Assembly (NCBI GenBank): GCA_046758845.1
Contig: JBHIBA010000010.1
Coordinates: 1-38,421 of the forward strand
Length of the DNA stretch: 38,421 nucleotides
Origin: JBHIBA01 sp046758845
Lineage (GTDB): Bacteria; UBA8248; JACPRG01; G963555815
Direction of reading: 5' to 3'
The number at the start of each line of letters is the position of its first letter. Positions within the stretch are counted from its first letter, which is position 1. The notes beneath the pieces were generated by a model. It ran no database searches. It was not told where the DNA came from and saw only the letters and a program-made list of their open reading frames with translations. Below are positions 17,244 through 24,777 of this stretch, piece by piece. A program made the position numbers and the translations under genes.

Positions 17244-18461
17244 ATGCGTTCGGAAGAGTACATCGCCGAGGGCGAAAAATACGTCGCCAAGACCTACGCC
17301 CGCTTTTCCCTGGTGCCCGTGCGGGGAGAGGACACGCGCCTTTGGGACGCCGACGGAAAGGAGTACACCGATTTTGTGGCGGGGCTGGCGGTGGTCAACC
17401 TGGGACACTGCCACCCCAAGGTGGTGGAGGCCATCCGCGAGCAGGCGGGAAGGCTGATTCACACCTCCAACCTCTTCCACATCCCGCCCCAGATCGACCT
17501 GGCCCGGCGCCTGGTGGAAACCTCCTTCGCCGACAAGGCCTTCTTCTGCAACAGCGGGGCAGAGGCCAACGAAGCGGCCATCAAGCTGGCCCGAAAATAC
17601 AGCCACGACAAATACGGCCAGGGCCGGGGGGACATCATCACCATGGTTGACTCCTTCCACGGCCGGACGCTGGCGACGCTGGCGGCCACAGGACAGGAGA
17701 AGTTCAAGAAAGGTTTCTATCCGCCCTCTCCCGGTTTCGTCCACGTTGCGTTCGACGACCTGGGAGCCGCCGAGGCGGCCGTTACGGACTCGACCTGCGC
17801 CGTCCTGGTGGAACCGATTCAGGGCGAAGGGGGCGTCAACGTCCCCCGGGAGGGATATCTGGCCGGCCTGCGGCGGCTTTGCGACGAACGCGATCTGGTG
17901 CTCATCTTCGACGAGATTCAGACGGGGATGGGCCGGACCGGCAAGCTCTTCGCCTACGAACACGAGGGCGTCGAGCCGGACGTCATGACCCTCGCCAAGT
18001 CCCTGGCCGGGGGGACCGCCGTCGGCGCCATGGTGGCCAAAGAGCCCTTCGTCTCCGCCCTCGGCCCCGGAACGCACGCGAGCACCTTCGGGGGCAACTT
18101 TCTGGCGGCGGCCGCGGGAGTGGCCGCCATGGACGTGCTGGCCGAAGGGGGCCTGTTGGAAAACTGCCGCAAGATGGGGAGCTACTTCAGGTCCGGCCTG
18201 GAAACCCTCCGGGAAGGCCATCCCTGCGTCCGAGAGGTCCGCGGAAGGGGTCTTCTTCTCGGCGTCGAGCTCGACCACGACGGTCCGGGATACGTCCTTC
18301 AGGCCATGGAGCGGGGGTTCCTCATCAATTGCACGATGGGCAACGTCCTGCGGTTCATTCCGCCGCTGACGATCACGCAGAAAGACATCGATGCCCTCCT
18401 GGCGGTCCTGGACGAAATCCTTCCGGGGCCGCGAGAGGGGGCGAAGGCAGGCGGCCCGTGA
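17244..18461 (+). CDS. argD: Acetylornithine aminotransferase
   Basis: This PLP-dependent class III aminotransferase makes N-acetylornithine. From the ATG at 17244 the product is 405 residues. NSGAEANEAAIKLAR (about 103-117) binds the cofactor phosphate, FDEIQTGMGRTG (222-233) holds the Asp that contacts the pyridine nitrogen, and Lys252 in LAKSLAGG is the Schiff-base lysine. An AGGGA site six bases upstream favours 17244; an in-frame ATG at 17196 would add 16 residues without similarity to the family. Its stop overlaps the argF GTG start. Confidence 0.95.
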   Translation: MRSEEYIAEGEKYVAKTYARFSLVPVRGEDTRLWDADGKEYTDFVAGLAVVNLGHCHPKVVEAIREQAGRLIHTSNLFHIPPQIDLARRLVETSFADKAFFCNSGAEANEAAIKLARKYSHDKYGQGRGDIITMVDSFHGRTLATLAATGQEKFKKGFYPPSPGFVHVAFDDLGAAEAAVTDSTCAVLVEPIQGEGGVNVPREGYLAGLRRLCDERDLVLIFDEIQTGMGRTGKLFAYEHEGVEPDVMTLAKSLAGGTAVGAMVAKEPFVSALGPGTHASTFGGNFLAAAAGVAAMDVLAEGGLLENCRKMGSYFRSGLETLREGHPCVREVRGRGLLLGVELDHDGPGYVLQAMERGFLINCTMGNVLRFIPPLTITQKDIDALLAVLDEILPGPREGAKAGGP

Positions 18462-19462
18462 AGCACCTGATCAGTATAGACGACGTCACCGCGGCCGAAA
18501 TTCACAGGCTCTTTCAACGAGTGGATGGGCTCGTGGATGCCCGAAAATCACGACGGGTCCTGGACCTCCTGCAGGGGAAAACGCTGGCGATGATCTTCCA
18601 AAAACCCTCCACCCGGACGCGGATCTCCTTCCACGTCGCTATGGCGGAGTTGGGGGGCGACGCGCTCATGCTCCGGCAGGACGAGATCCAACTCGGCCGG
18701 GGCGAGACCTTCGCCGATACGGCTCGCGTCCTCTCCCGCTACGTGGACGGCGTCATGATCCGCACGTTCAAGCAGTCGGACGTAGAAGCCTTGGCCAAAT
18801 TCGGCGGCATCCCCGTCATCAACGGCCTCACCGACCTGGAACATCCCTGCCAGGTCCTGGGCGACCTGTATACCATTCGAAACAAATTTTCCGTATTGGA
18901 AGTGGAGGTCGATGTCTTACACACTCTTCGGGAAAGGTTTTCCGTGCAGAAAGCCGGACAGGAAAGTTCTCTCGCTTGGGGGAAGATCAAGATCGCCTAT
19001 GTTGGAGACGGCAACAACCTGGCGAACTCCTGGCTTTTGGCCGCCGGGAAGCTGGGCCTTCATCTCGCGCTGGCCACGCCCCGGGAATATCCCCCCGATG
19101 AGGGCATCGTGAGGCGGGCGCGGGAGCTGGCGTCCGAGAGCGGGGCCAATCTTGAGATCGGCAGCGACCCGAAGGGGGCGGCCCAGGGGGCTCACGTCAT
19201 CTACACCGACACCTGGGTCAGCATGGGGGCGGAAAAGGAAAGGCAGGAGCGCCTGAGCCGCTTTCAGGGCTTTCAGGTAAACGCCGAGCTTCTCGCCGGC
19301 GCCGATCCCAAGGCCATCGTCATGCATTGCCTGCCGGCCCACCGGGGCGAAGAGATTACCGACGAGGTCATGGACGGTCCCCAAAGCGTGGTCTTCGATC
19401 AGGCGGAAAACCGCCTCCATATCCAGAAAGGGATACTCGTCGAGCTGATGGCAAGCGAGTAG
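18458..19462 (+). CDS. argF: Ornithine carbamoyltransferase, with an internal insertion
   Basis: ArgF makes citrulline from ornithine and carbamoyl phosphate. From the GTG at 18458 the product is 334 residues. The carbamoyl-phosphate loop STRTR is at 51-55, HPCQ at 129-132, and the ornithine-side HCLPAHRGEE is near the C-terminus, so the enzyme looks active. Between HPCQVLGDLYTI and AYVGDGNN there are about 25 more residues than usual (about 143-174), in DNA that is less GC-rich than the rest of the gene. The GTGA overlap with argD defines the start and couples translation. Confidence 0.94.
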   Translation: MKHLISIDDVTAAEIHRLFQRVDGLVDARKSRRVLDLLQGKTLAMIFQKPSTRTRISFHVAMAELGGDALMLRQDEIQLGRGETFADTARVLSRYVDGVMIRTFKQSDVEALAKFGGIPVINGLTDLEHPCQVLGDLYTIRNKFSVLEVEVDVLHTLRERFSVQKAGQESSLAWGKIKIAYVGDGNNLANSWLLAAGKLGLHLALATPREYPPDEGIVRRARELASESGANLEIGSDPKGAAQGAHVIYTDTWVSMGAEKERQERLSRFQGFQVNAELLAGADPKAIVMHCLPAHRGEEITDEVMDGPQSVVFDQAENRLHIQKGILVELMASE

Positions 19463-19478
19463 AGAGAAAGGCGCTCCA

Positions 19479-20696
19479 TTGAGCAAAGGGGTTCAGAAGA
19501 TCGTCCTGGCCTATTCAGGCGGGCTGGACACCTCGGTCATCATCAAGTGGCTCCAGGAAACCTACCAATGCCCGGTGGTGGCGTTCGTTGCGGACGTCGG
19601 CCAGGGAGAAGACTTGGGGGCCATCCGGCAGAAGGCCCTGCGAACCGGGGCGGCCGAGTGCTACGTGGAAGACCTCCGGGAGGAGTTCGTCCGCGATTAC
19701 GTCTTTCCCGCGCTCCGGGCGGGGGCCGTCTATGAAGGGGGGTACCTCCTGGGGACCTCCATCGCCCGCCCGCTCATCGCCAAGGCCCAAATGGCCGTCG
19801 CGCAGAGAGCGGGTGCGGACGCCGTCGCTCACGGCGCCACAGGCAAGGGCAACGACCAGGTGCGCTTCGAACTGACCTACCTGTCCATCGACCCGAAAAT
19901 CAATGTCATCGCTCCGTGGAGGGAATGGGGCTTCAAGGGCCGGGATGATCTAATCGCCTACGCCGCGTCCCACGGGATTCCCATCCCCGTGACGACGGAG
20001 AAGCCCTACAGCATCGACCGCAACCTCCTGCACATCAGTTTCGAGGGCGGGACCTTGGAGGACCCCTGGGCCGAGGCCCCCGAGGACCTGTACGTGATGT
20101 CGGTCTCGCCCGAGAAGGCCCCGGAAAGACCCGAGTATGTCGAGATAGAGTTTGAGCGGGGAGACCCGGCGGCCGTCAACGGGGAGGCGTACACACCCGC
20201 AGCGCTGCTGAGCCGGCTGAACGAAATCGGGGGAAAGAACGGCGTGGGGCGCGTGGATCTTGTCGAAAACCGCTTCGTGGGGATCAAGTCCCGCGGCATC
20301 TATGAATGTCCGGGGGGGACGATTCTGCACGTCGCGCGGGCGGCGCTGGAATCCATCGTATTGGACCGGGAGGTTCTCCACCTCCGCGCCCAGCTCATGC
20401 CCAGGTACGCCGAGCAGGTCTACTACGGATTTTGGTTCTCACCGGAGCGCGAGATGATCCAGGCGGCGGTGGACGAGGCCGCCAAGCGCATCACCGGCAC
20501 GGCGCGCCTCAAGCTGTACAAGGGCTCCTGCGCCGCCGTGGGCCGAAAGTCGCCTTATTCCCTCTACAGCCCCGATCACGCCACGTTCGAGGCCGACGAG
20601 GTGTACGATCAGCGTCACGCCGAGGGGTTCATCCGCCTGAACGCCCTGCGCCTCATGATGCGAGCCGCCATCGAAGGCCCGGAGCCGGAAGACTGA
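19479..20696 (+). CDS. argG: Argininosuccinate synthase
   Basis: ArgG joins citrulline and aspartate with ATP to form argininosuccinate. The 405-residue product starts at a TTG (19479) behind GAGAAAGG with a 7-base spacer. The N-type ATP pyrophosphatase loop AYSGGLDTS is at the N-terminus; GATGKGNDQVRFE and YECPGGTILHVARAALE are family signatures. It begins 16 bases after argF and closes the block. The next gene of the pathway, argH, does not follow within the window. Confidence 0.96.
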   Translation: MSKGVQKIVLAYSGGLDTSVIIKWLQETYQCPVVAFVADVGQGEDLGAIRQKALRTGAAECYVEDLREEFVRDYVFPALRAGAVYEGGYLLGTSIARPLIAKAQMAVAQRAGADAVAHGATGKGNDQVRFELTYLSIDPKINVIAPWREWGFKGRDDLIAYAASHGIPIPVTTEKPYSIDRNLLHISFEGGTLEDPWAEAPEDLYVMSVSPEKAPERPEYVEIEFERGDPAAVNGEAYTPAALLSRLNEIGGKNGVGRVDLVENRFVGIKSRGIYECPGGTILHVARAALESIVLDREVLHLRAQLMPRYAEQVYYGFWFSPEREMIQAAVDEAAKRITGTARLKLYKGSCAAVGRKSPYSLYSPDHATFEADEVYDQRHAEGFIRLNALRLMMRAAIEGPEPED

Positions 20697-21011
20697 AAAA
20701 TCCCAGGGGGCGCTTTTTGGGCACTTGCGTGCCGGCCAAGCTGCGGTTGGAGACCCGTGCGCTGAAGTCGGACGTCTGTGGCGCTCGCCTTGCGATAGGT
20801 GATTGAGCAGGTGCGCAAGTGCGGAAACCTGACGCCGTGCTTCCGCCCCCGTGGACCCCCCGGAAAACTTTTGTTTCGCGAGAGGATGCCGCCCGTTCAG
20901 GGGCGGCATCCTCTCGCATAAGCAAGTGGGCCGGTACAAAGCCTTGTATCTTGGGGACCGAATCAGGACCGCCGACCAGTAGGGGCAGGGGTCATTCAGC
21001 AAACTGACCCA
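20697..21011. other. Gene-free convergence region after argG
   Basis: This 315-bp stretch between argG and the small minus-strand gene holds no convincing gene. It contains a 9-bp inverted repeat with far-apart arms (GCACTTGCG at 20721-20729 and CGCAAGTGC at 20814-20822), the perfect hairpin at 20878-20917, and a smaller hairpin GGGTCA/TGACCC (20989-20994 with 21005-21010) just past the small gene's stop. A 62-codon plus-strand frame starting with GTG at 20819 reads through the hairpin and looks non-coding. Confidence 0.6.
20878..20917. terminator. Perfect 17-bp stem hairpin between converging genes
   Basis: The arm 20878-20894 is perfectly complementary to 20901-20917 around the loop GTTCAG. 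The stem is rich in G and C and stable on either strand. It lies about 180 bases after argG and about 95 bases after the minus-strand small gene, so a bidirectional transcription end is the simplest reading. No T-run follows on either strand, so it is not a canonical intrinsic terminator and could be an RNA 3'-end stabiliser or part of a small RNA. Confidence 0.45.
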
Positions 21012-21197
21012 CTACCTCCCGCCGTATCTTTTTGACCCGCTGATGAACATAAGAACAAGACCTACAATAGCAGTAATTATCCCGACACTCTTTTGATAAT
21101 CCCCGAATATCGCAATCGTCTCAAACTCAACCGACAACATCGGTAGAACAAAAAATCCGAGGCCAACGATCAATAGAATTAATCCCCAACCGAACAT
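21012..21197 (-). CDS. Small two-helix membrane protein, unknown function
   Basis: This 61-residue protein is not covered by any family I can name with certainty. It has a hydrophobic helix at about 4-21 (WGLILLIVGLGFFVLPML), a short middle segment with acidic and aromatic residues (about 23-35), a second helix at about 38-53 (VGIITAIVGLVLMFI), and a basic tail ending RYGGR. The pattern resembles small Gly-rich membrane proteins of unknown role found in several phyla. The DNA is markedly AT-richer than all neighbours, and codon choice follows. It stands alone on the minus strand between the converging halves. GGGA lies four bases before the ATG; a TTGACA on the minus strand at 21292-21297 lacks a clear -10 partner. 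Real coding is likely from the clean hydropathy and biased composition. Confidence 0.65.
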   Translation of the reverse strand: MFGWGLILLIVGLGFFVLPMLSVEFETIAIFGDYQKSVGIITAIVGLVLMFISGSKRYGGR

Positions 21198-21413
21198 GAG
21201 GTCCCGCTGGTCAACGTTTCGTAATCGCTTCGATCCCCCCGCAGGCCAACCGGGCGTTGCTTCACCCAGAATGAATCGTTTTAGTTTCGGCTGTCAAGCC
21301 GCTCCCGTTCAACCGAGATTGCAACCAGCCGACCCTGAAGCCTGTCCCGACCGAAGCCGAGGGGTCGCACCGAGCGTTGCGGGAGGCTATCCAGGGAAAG
21401 TCGCCCTGGGAAC

Positions 21414-22343
21414 TTAAGCGCGCTTTTTCTTGCGGAGTGCGGTCGCCGTGGCCTGGGCGGGCGTCCAGGCCAAGATGATGGGAGCCGCAATGTAGATGGA
21501 GGAGTAGGTTCCGGCGAGGATTCCCACCAACAGGGCGAAGGCGAATCCGCGGATCACCTCGCCCCCGATGAAATAGAGCGCCAGAACGACGAACAACGTG
21601 GTGGCCGAGGTCAGGACCGTCCGGCTGATCGTCTGGTTGATGCTGACGTTGATGAGCTCTCCGATGGTTTCCTTCCTGCGCATCTTCAGATTCTCGCGGA
21701 TTCGATCAAAAACGACGATGGTGTCGTTCAGGGAATAGCCGATGATCGTCAGAATCGCCGCAATCACCGGCAACGTAAATTCCAGATTCATGACGGAAAA
21801 AGCCCCAATGGTGATCAGGACGTCGTGAGCCAGGGCAGCTATGGCGGCGACGGCGAACCGGAATTGAAACCGCAAAGTGATATAGAGCAGGATCCCTATC
21901 ATGGAATAAAGTATGGCCAACAGAGCCTTTCGCCTCAGGTCCGCCCCCACCGTGGGACCGACGGTCTCCACCCGGCGCACCTCAAACGCCTCCCGGCCTC
22001 CGAAGGCATCGGCCAGGGACCGCTGGATGAGCCCCGAAAGCCCCTTTACATCCGCGTCGGACTTCTCCACCCGGATCAGGATCTCCCGCGGATCGCCGAA
22101 CTCCTGGACGACCGTGTCCCCGAGGTTCAACTTCGTCACGGCCTCACGGACGATGCCAATCGGCTGCGGCGCCTGAAACCGGGCCTGGACCATCGTCCCC
22201 CCGAGGAAATCAATTCCATAGTTCGGCCCTCCCCGGACCACGAGAGAGACAAGGCCGGTGAGGATGGCGAGGCCCGAAAGCAGAAAGGCCGACCTCCATA
22301 TCCCGATAAAGTTGATGCGAGTCTCGGTCTTGAAGAACCTCAC
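21414..22343 (-). CDS. secF: Protein translocase subunit SecF
   Basis: SecF works with SecD to drive late steps of Sec export using the proton or sodium gradient. The 309-residue product has an N-terminal membrane helix, the YGIDFLGGTMVQ motif that starts the periplasmic P1 domain, and five C-terminal helices including SLNDTIVVFDRIREN, the typical SecF loop. The C-terminus is basic (RKKKRA). It begins nine bases after secD, so the two are co-transcribed. A short CCAGGG/CCCTGG hairpin (21391-21409) lies just past its stop without a T-run. Confidence 0.96.
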   Translation of the reverse strand: MRFFKTETRINFIGIWRSAFLLSGLAILTGLVSLVVRGGPNYGIDFLGGTMVQARFQAPQPIGIVREAVTKLNLGDTVVQEFGDPREILIRVEKSDADVKGLSGLIQRSLADAFGGREAFEVRRVETVGPTVGADLRRKALLAILYSMIGILLYITLRFQFRFAVAAIAALAHDVLITIGAFSVMNLEFTLPVIAAILTIIGYSLNDTIVVFDRIRENLKMRRKETIGELINVSINQTISRTVLTSATTLFVVLALYFIGGEVIRGFAFALLVGILAGTYSSIYIAAPIILAWTPAQATATALRKKKRA

Positions 22344-22352
22344 GGCGTCCCC

Positions 22353-23915
22353 TCAGATGCTGAGCGCGCGGACCTGGCGCTGGCTCAGGATCAGATCGAA
22401 CACCGCCCGGGTCATGAAAATGGCGGTGAACATGCTGGCGACGATGCCGACGGACAGGGTAATGGCGAATCCCCGCACCGGGCCGGTTCCGAACTGCAAC
22501 AGGACGAGCGCGGCGATGAGGGTCGTCACGTTGGCGTCCATAATGGTGAGGAAGGCCCTTGAGTACCCTTGATCCACCGCCGTCCGGATGGTCTTGCCCA
22601 GGCGAAGCTCTTCCCGGATTCGCTCGAAAACGAGGACATTGGCGTCCACGGCCATGCCCACCGTCAGGAGGATTCCGGCGATCCCCGGCAGCGTCAAGGT
22701 GGCCCCGAAGCCCGCCAGCGCGCCCATGACGATGACCAGGTTCACCACCAGCGCCAGGTCGGCCAGCAGCCCCGAAAGACCGTAATAGACCACCATGAAG
22801 AGCAGGACGAGGATACCGCCGATGATGATGGAGAAAACCCCCGCCCGGACGGAGTCCCTCCCCAGGGACGGGCCCACGGTCCGCTCCTCCAGGATCTTCA
22901 CGGGCGCCGGCAAGGCGCCCGCCCGCAGAACGATGGCCAGGTCCCGGGCCTCTTCATCCGTGAAACTTCCCGTGATGACGGCCTGGCCGCCGCCGATCCG
23001 CTCCTGGATGACCGGAGCCGAATAAATGCGCTTGTCCAGAACAATGGCGAGCCGTTTTCTCACATTCGCGGCGGTCACCCGGTCGAACAGCCGCGCCCCC
23101 CGGCTGTCAAACCGCACGGCGACATGAGGCTGGCTGAACCGGTTGAACTGCACCCGCGCGTCCACCAGGGACTGCCCCGTCAGGACCGTCCGGCGCTTGA
23201 CCAGGAAGGGGACCCTTCTTTCTTCCTGCCGGGTTTCACGATTGATGATGGGCTGATAGAGGATCTCGTCTCCGGGCGGGACGCGGCCGGCCAAGGCCTC
23301 CTCTACGCTATTCTCATCATCGACCAGCTTGAATTCGAGCAAGGCCGTCCTGCCGATGAGACGTTTGGCCCGATCGGGTTCTTGAACGCCCGGAAGCTGG
23401 ATGACAATCCGCCGATTGCCTTGCCGGACGAGGCTGGGCTCCGCCACGCCGAACTGGTCGATCCGATTCCGCATGGTCTCAAGCGCCTGGCGGATGGCCA
23501 GGTCGTGAACACGGCTCTTCGCCTCCGAATCCATCTGAATGACGTATTCCTTATCCCTTTCCTGCTTCAGGCCCAGATCGGGAAAGCCCTGCAGGACAGC
23601 GTCCACCTTCTGCCGGTCCGAATCCTCCCCGGGCAAGGAGATCCGCAGGACCTGTCCCTCACGGGTAAAGCCGGCGTATTTGACTCCTCTGCGGTTCAAC
23701 TGCCCGCGGATCTCGCCGAAGATGCGCTCCATGGCCCCCTCTACGGCCTTTTCGGCCTCCACCTCGAGGACCAGGTGCATTCCCCCTTGGAGATCCAGCC
23801 CCAGCTTGATCGTCTCATTCAGCGGCAGGGCGTACAAGACTGCAAAAGTCAGAATGACGAGGATGAGCTTGAATTTCCAATATAAGGGGGACCTCAAGAA
23901 ATTAGGCAGCGTCAC
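22353..23915 (-). CDS. secD: Protein translocase subunit SecD
   Basis: SecD forms the SecDF export motor with SecF. The 520-residue product starts with a GTG and an N-terminal helix (about 13-30), then LGLDLQGGMHLVLEVE, the entry to the large periplasmic P1 domain, and six helices in the C-terminal third with VDANVLVFERIREELRLGK. GAGGG lies about ten bases before the GTG, and no better start exists nearby. The upstream 364-bp gap from yajC is longer than usual for this operon. Confidence 0.95.
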   Translation of the reverse strand: MTLPNFLRSPLYWKFKLILVILTFAVLYALPLNETIKLGLDLQGGMHLVLEVEAEKAVEGAMERIFGEIRGQLNRRGVKYAGFTREGQVLRISLPGEDSDRQKVDAVLQGFPDLGLKQERDKEYVIQMDSEAKSRVHDLAIRQALETMRNRIDQFGVAEPSLVRQGNRRIVIQLPGVQEPDRAKRLIGRTALLEFKLVDDENSVEEALAGRVPPGDEILYQPIINRETRQEERRVPFLVKRRTVLTGQSLVDARVQFNRFSQPHVAVRFDSRGARLFDRVTAANVRKRLAIVLDKRIYSAPVIQERIGGGQAVITGSFTDEEARDLAIVLRAGALPAPVKILEERTVGPSLGRDSVRAGVFSIIIGGILVLLFMVVYYGLSGLLADLALVVNLVIVMGALAGFGATLTLPGIAGILLTVGMAVDANVLVFERIREELRLGKTIRTAVDQGYSRAFLTIMDANVTTLIAALVLLQFGTGPVRGFAITLSVGIVASMFTAIFMTRAVFDLILSQRQVRALSI

Positions 23916-24279
23916 CTTCCAGAACCCTCTTAATTCCGGGAGCTCAATCCCGGCCTCTCAGCCCCTGAGCGGCGAACACAGGGCGCCGCACTCGTCGCCC
24001 GTCCCCGCAAAGTTCGGACAGCCCCCCGCCCCTAAGACCCGCGGCGCTGATGCGCCCCGGGGGGCGTCACTCGGAAAAATTCACCGCACACATTCGGGCG
24101 GAAAAAAGGAGCGTCGCGTCGCCGCGCCCGTGCACAGAAGGAACCGGCAGAAACCCCTTTGGGGCAACACAGCGAACAAACCGCCCGCGTCAGGCCCGCC
24201 GCGGACAGGGGTGAGGATTTTGGGTCAAATCCGCAGAAGTGGCTCGGCGTCATTCCTGAACCCGCCGAGGTCACCGAAA
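23916..24279 (-). other. 364-bp gap between yajC and secD with several hairpins
   Basis: No gene is supported here. On the minus strand it holds inverted repeats: GGATTT/AAATCC (24215-24232), a CCCCAAAGGGG palindrome near 24150-24162, a GCGCCCCGGGGGGCG palindrome near 24053-24068, and CCGGGA/TCCCGG (23936-23953) just before the secD ribosome-binding site. An 83-codon minus-strand frame (24032-24283, TTG start at the yajC stop) has Cys- and Arg-rich content, no membrane segment and no clear ribosome-binding site, so I do not call it. The region could be a secDF leader. Confidence 0.5.
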
Positions 24280-24651
24280 TCAATCCTCATCGTCATCGTC
24301 GCTTTTGGACGCGATCTCTTTGGCGCTCGTCCTGCTCCCCCGGCCAAGCAGGGCACTGATGTTGTTGCGCTGAACGCGGATGCGGACGTTCTCCGCCACT
24401 TCCAGCCAAACCTTATCCTCTTTGATCTTGCTGATGGTCCCGTAAATTCCCCCGGACGTCATCACCTGATCTCCCGGGACCATGGAGTCCAACATCCTCC
24501 GTTGGTCAGCCTGCTTCTTCTGTTGTGGCCGGATCATCAGGAAATAAAAAATGGCGAAGATCATGGCGAACATGAAAAGCATCGAGGACAAACCGCCGCC
24601 GCCCTCTCCGCCGGGCGCTCCACCGAGCGCGTATGCGAGTTCAGCCGCCAT
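24280..24651 (-). CDS. yajC: Preprotein translocase subunit YajC
   Basis: YajC is a small membrane protein bound to the SecDF complex. From the ATG at 24651, preceded by AGAGAGG, the product is 123 residues. One membrane helix lies at about 24-40 (MLFMFAMIFAIFYFLMI), followed by the family signature RPQQKKQADQ and a soluble domain with VMTSGGIYGTISKI. The C-terminus ends in an acidic run (DDDDED) that is not a family hallmark. An upstream TTG at 24696 would add 15 residues but lacks a ribosome-binding site. Confidence 0.95.
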   Translation of the reverse strand: MAAELAYALGGAPGGEGGGGLSSMLFMFAMIFAIFYFLMIRPQQKKQADQRRMLDSMVPGDQVMTSGGIYGTISKIKEDKVWLEVAENVRIRVQRNNISALLGRGSRTSAKEIASKSDDDDED

Positions 24652-24708
24652 GAGCCTCTCTGCTAACCCTCCGCCGTCCGCCCAAAACCCCCTCAATTAC
24701 GATGATAT

Positions 24709-24736
24709 CTTCTATCAAATGACCCCTCGATGTCAA
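24709..24736 (-). promoter_or_regulatory. Candidate promoter for yajC-secDF
   Basis: On the minus strand a perfect TTGACA (24731-24736) is followed after 16 bases by TAGAAG (24709-24714), four of six to the -10 consensus, in the 126-bp gap between tgt and yajC. This would separate export genes from tgt transcriptionally. Confidence 0.5.
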
Positions 24737-24777
24737 AGGGCCCGGAGGTCTCGGGACGATTCCGCCGCGCTCCGTTT

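Noticed and set aside
20819..21007. 62-codon plus-strand open frame after argG
   Set aside because: GTG start without ribosome-binding site; it reads through the perfect hairpin and shows no structure typical of a protein.
22569..23885. 438-codon plus-strand open frame opposite secD
   Set aside because: Shadow of secD with low-complexity His/Arg/Gln-rich content.
24032..24283. 83-codon minus-strand frame between yajC and secD as an arrest peptide
   Set aside because: TTG start without ribosome-binding site, Cys/Arg-rich content and no membrane or signal segment; only the TPPG near the end loosely recalls Pro-rich arrest motifs, which is not enough.
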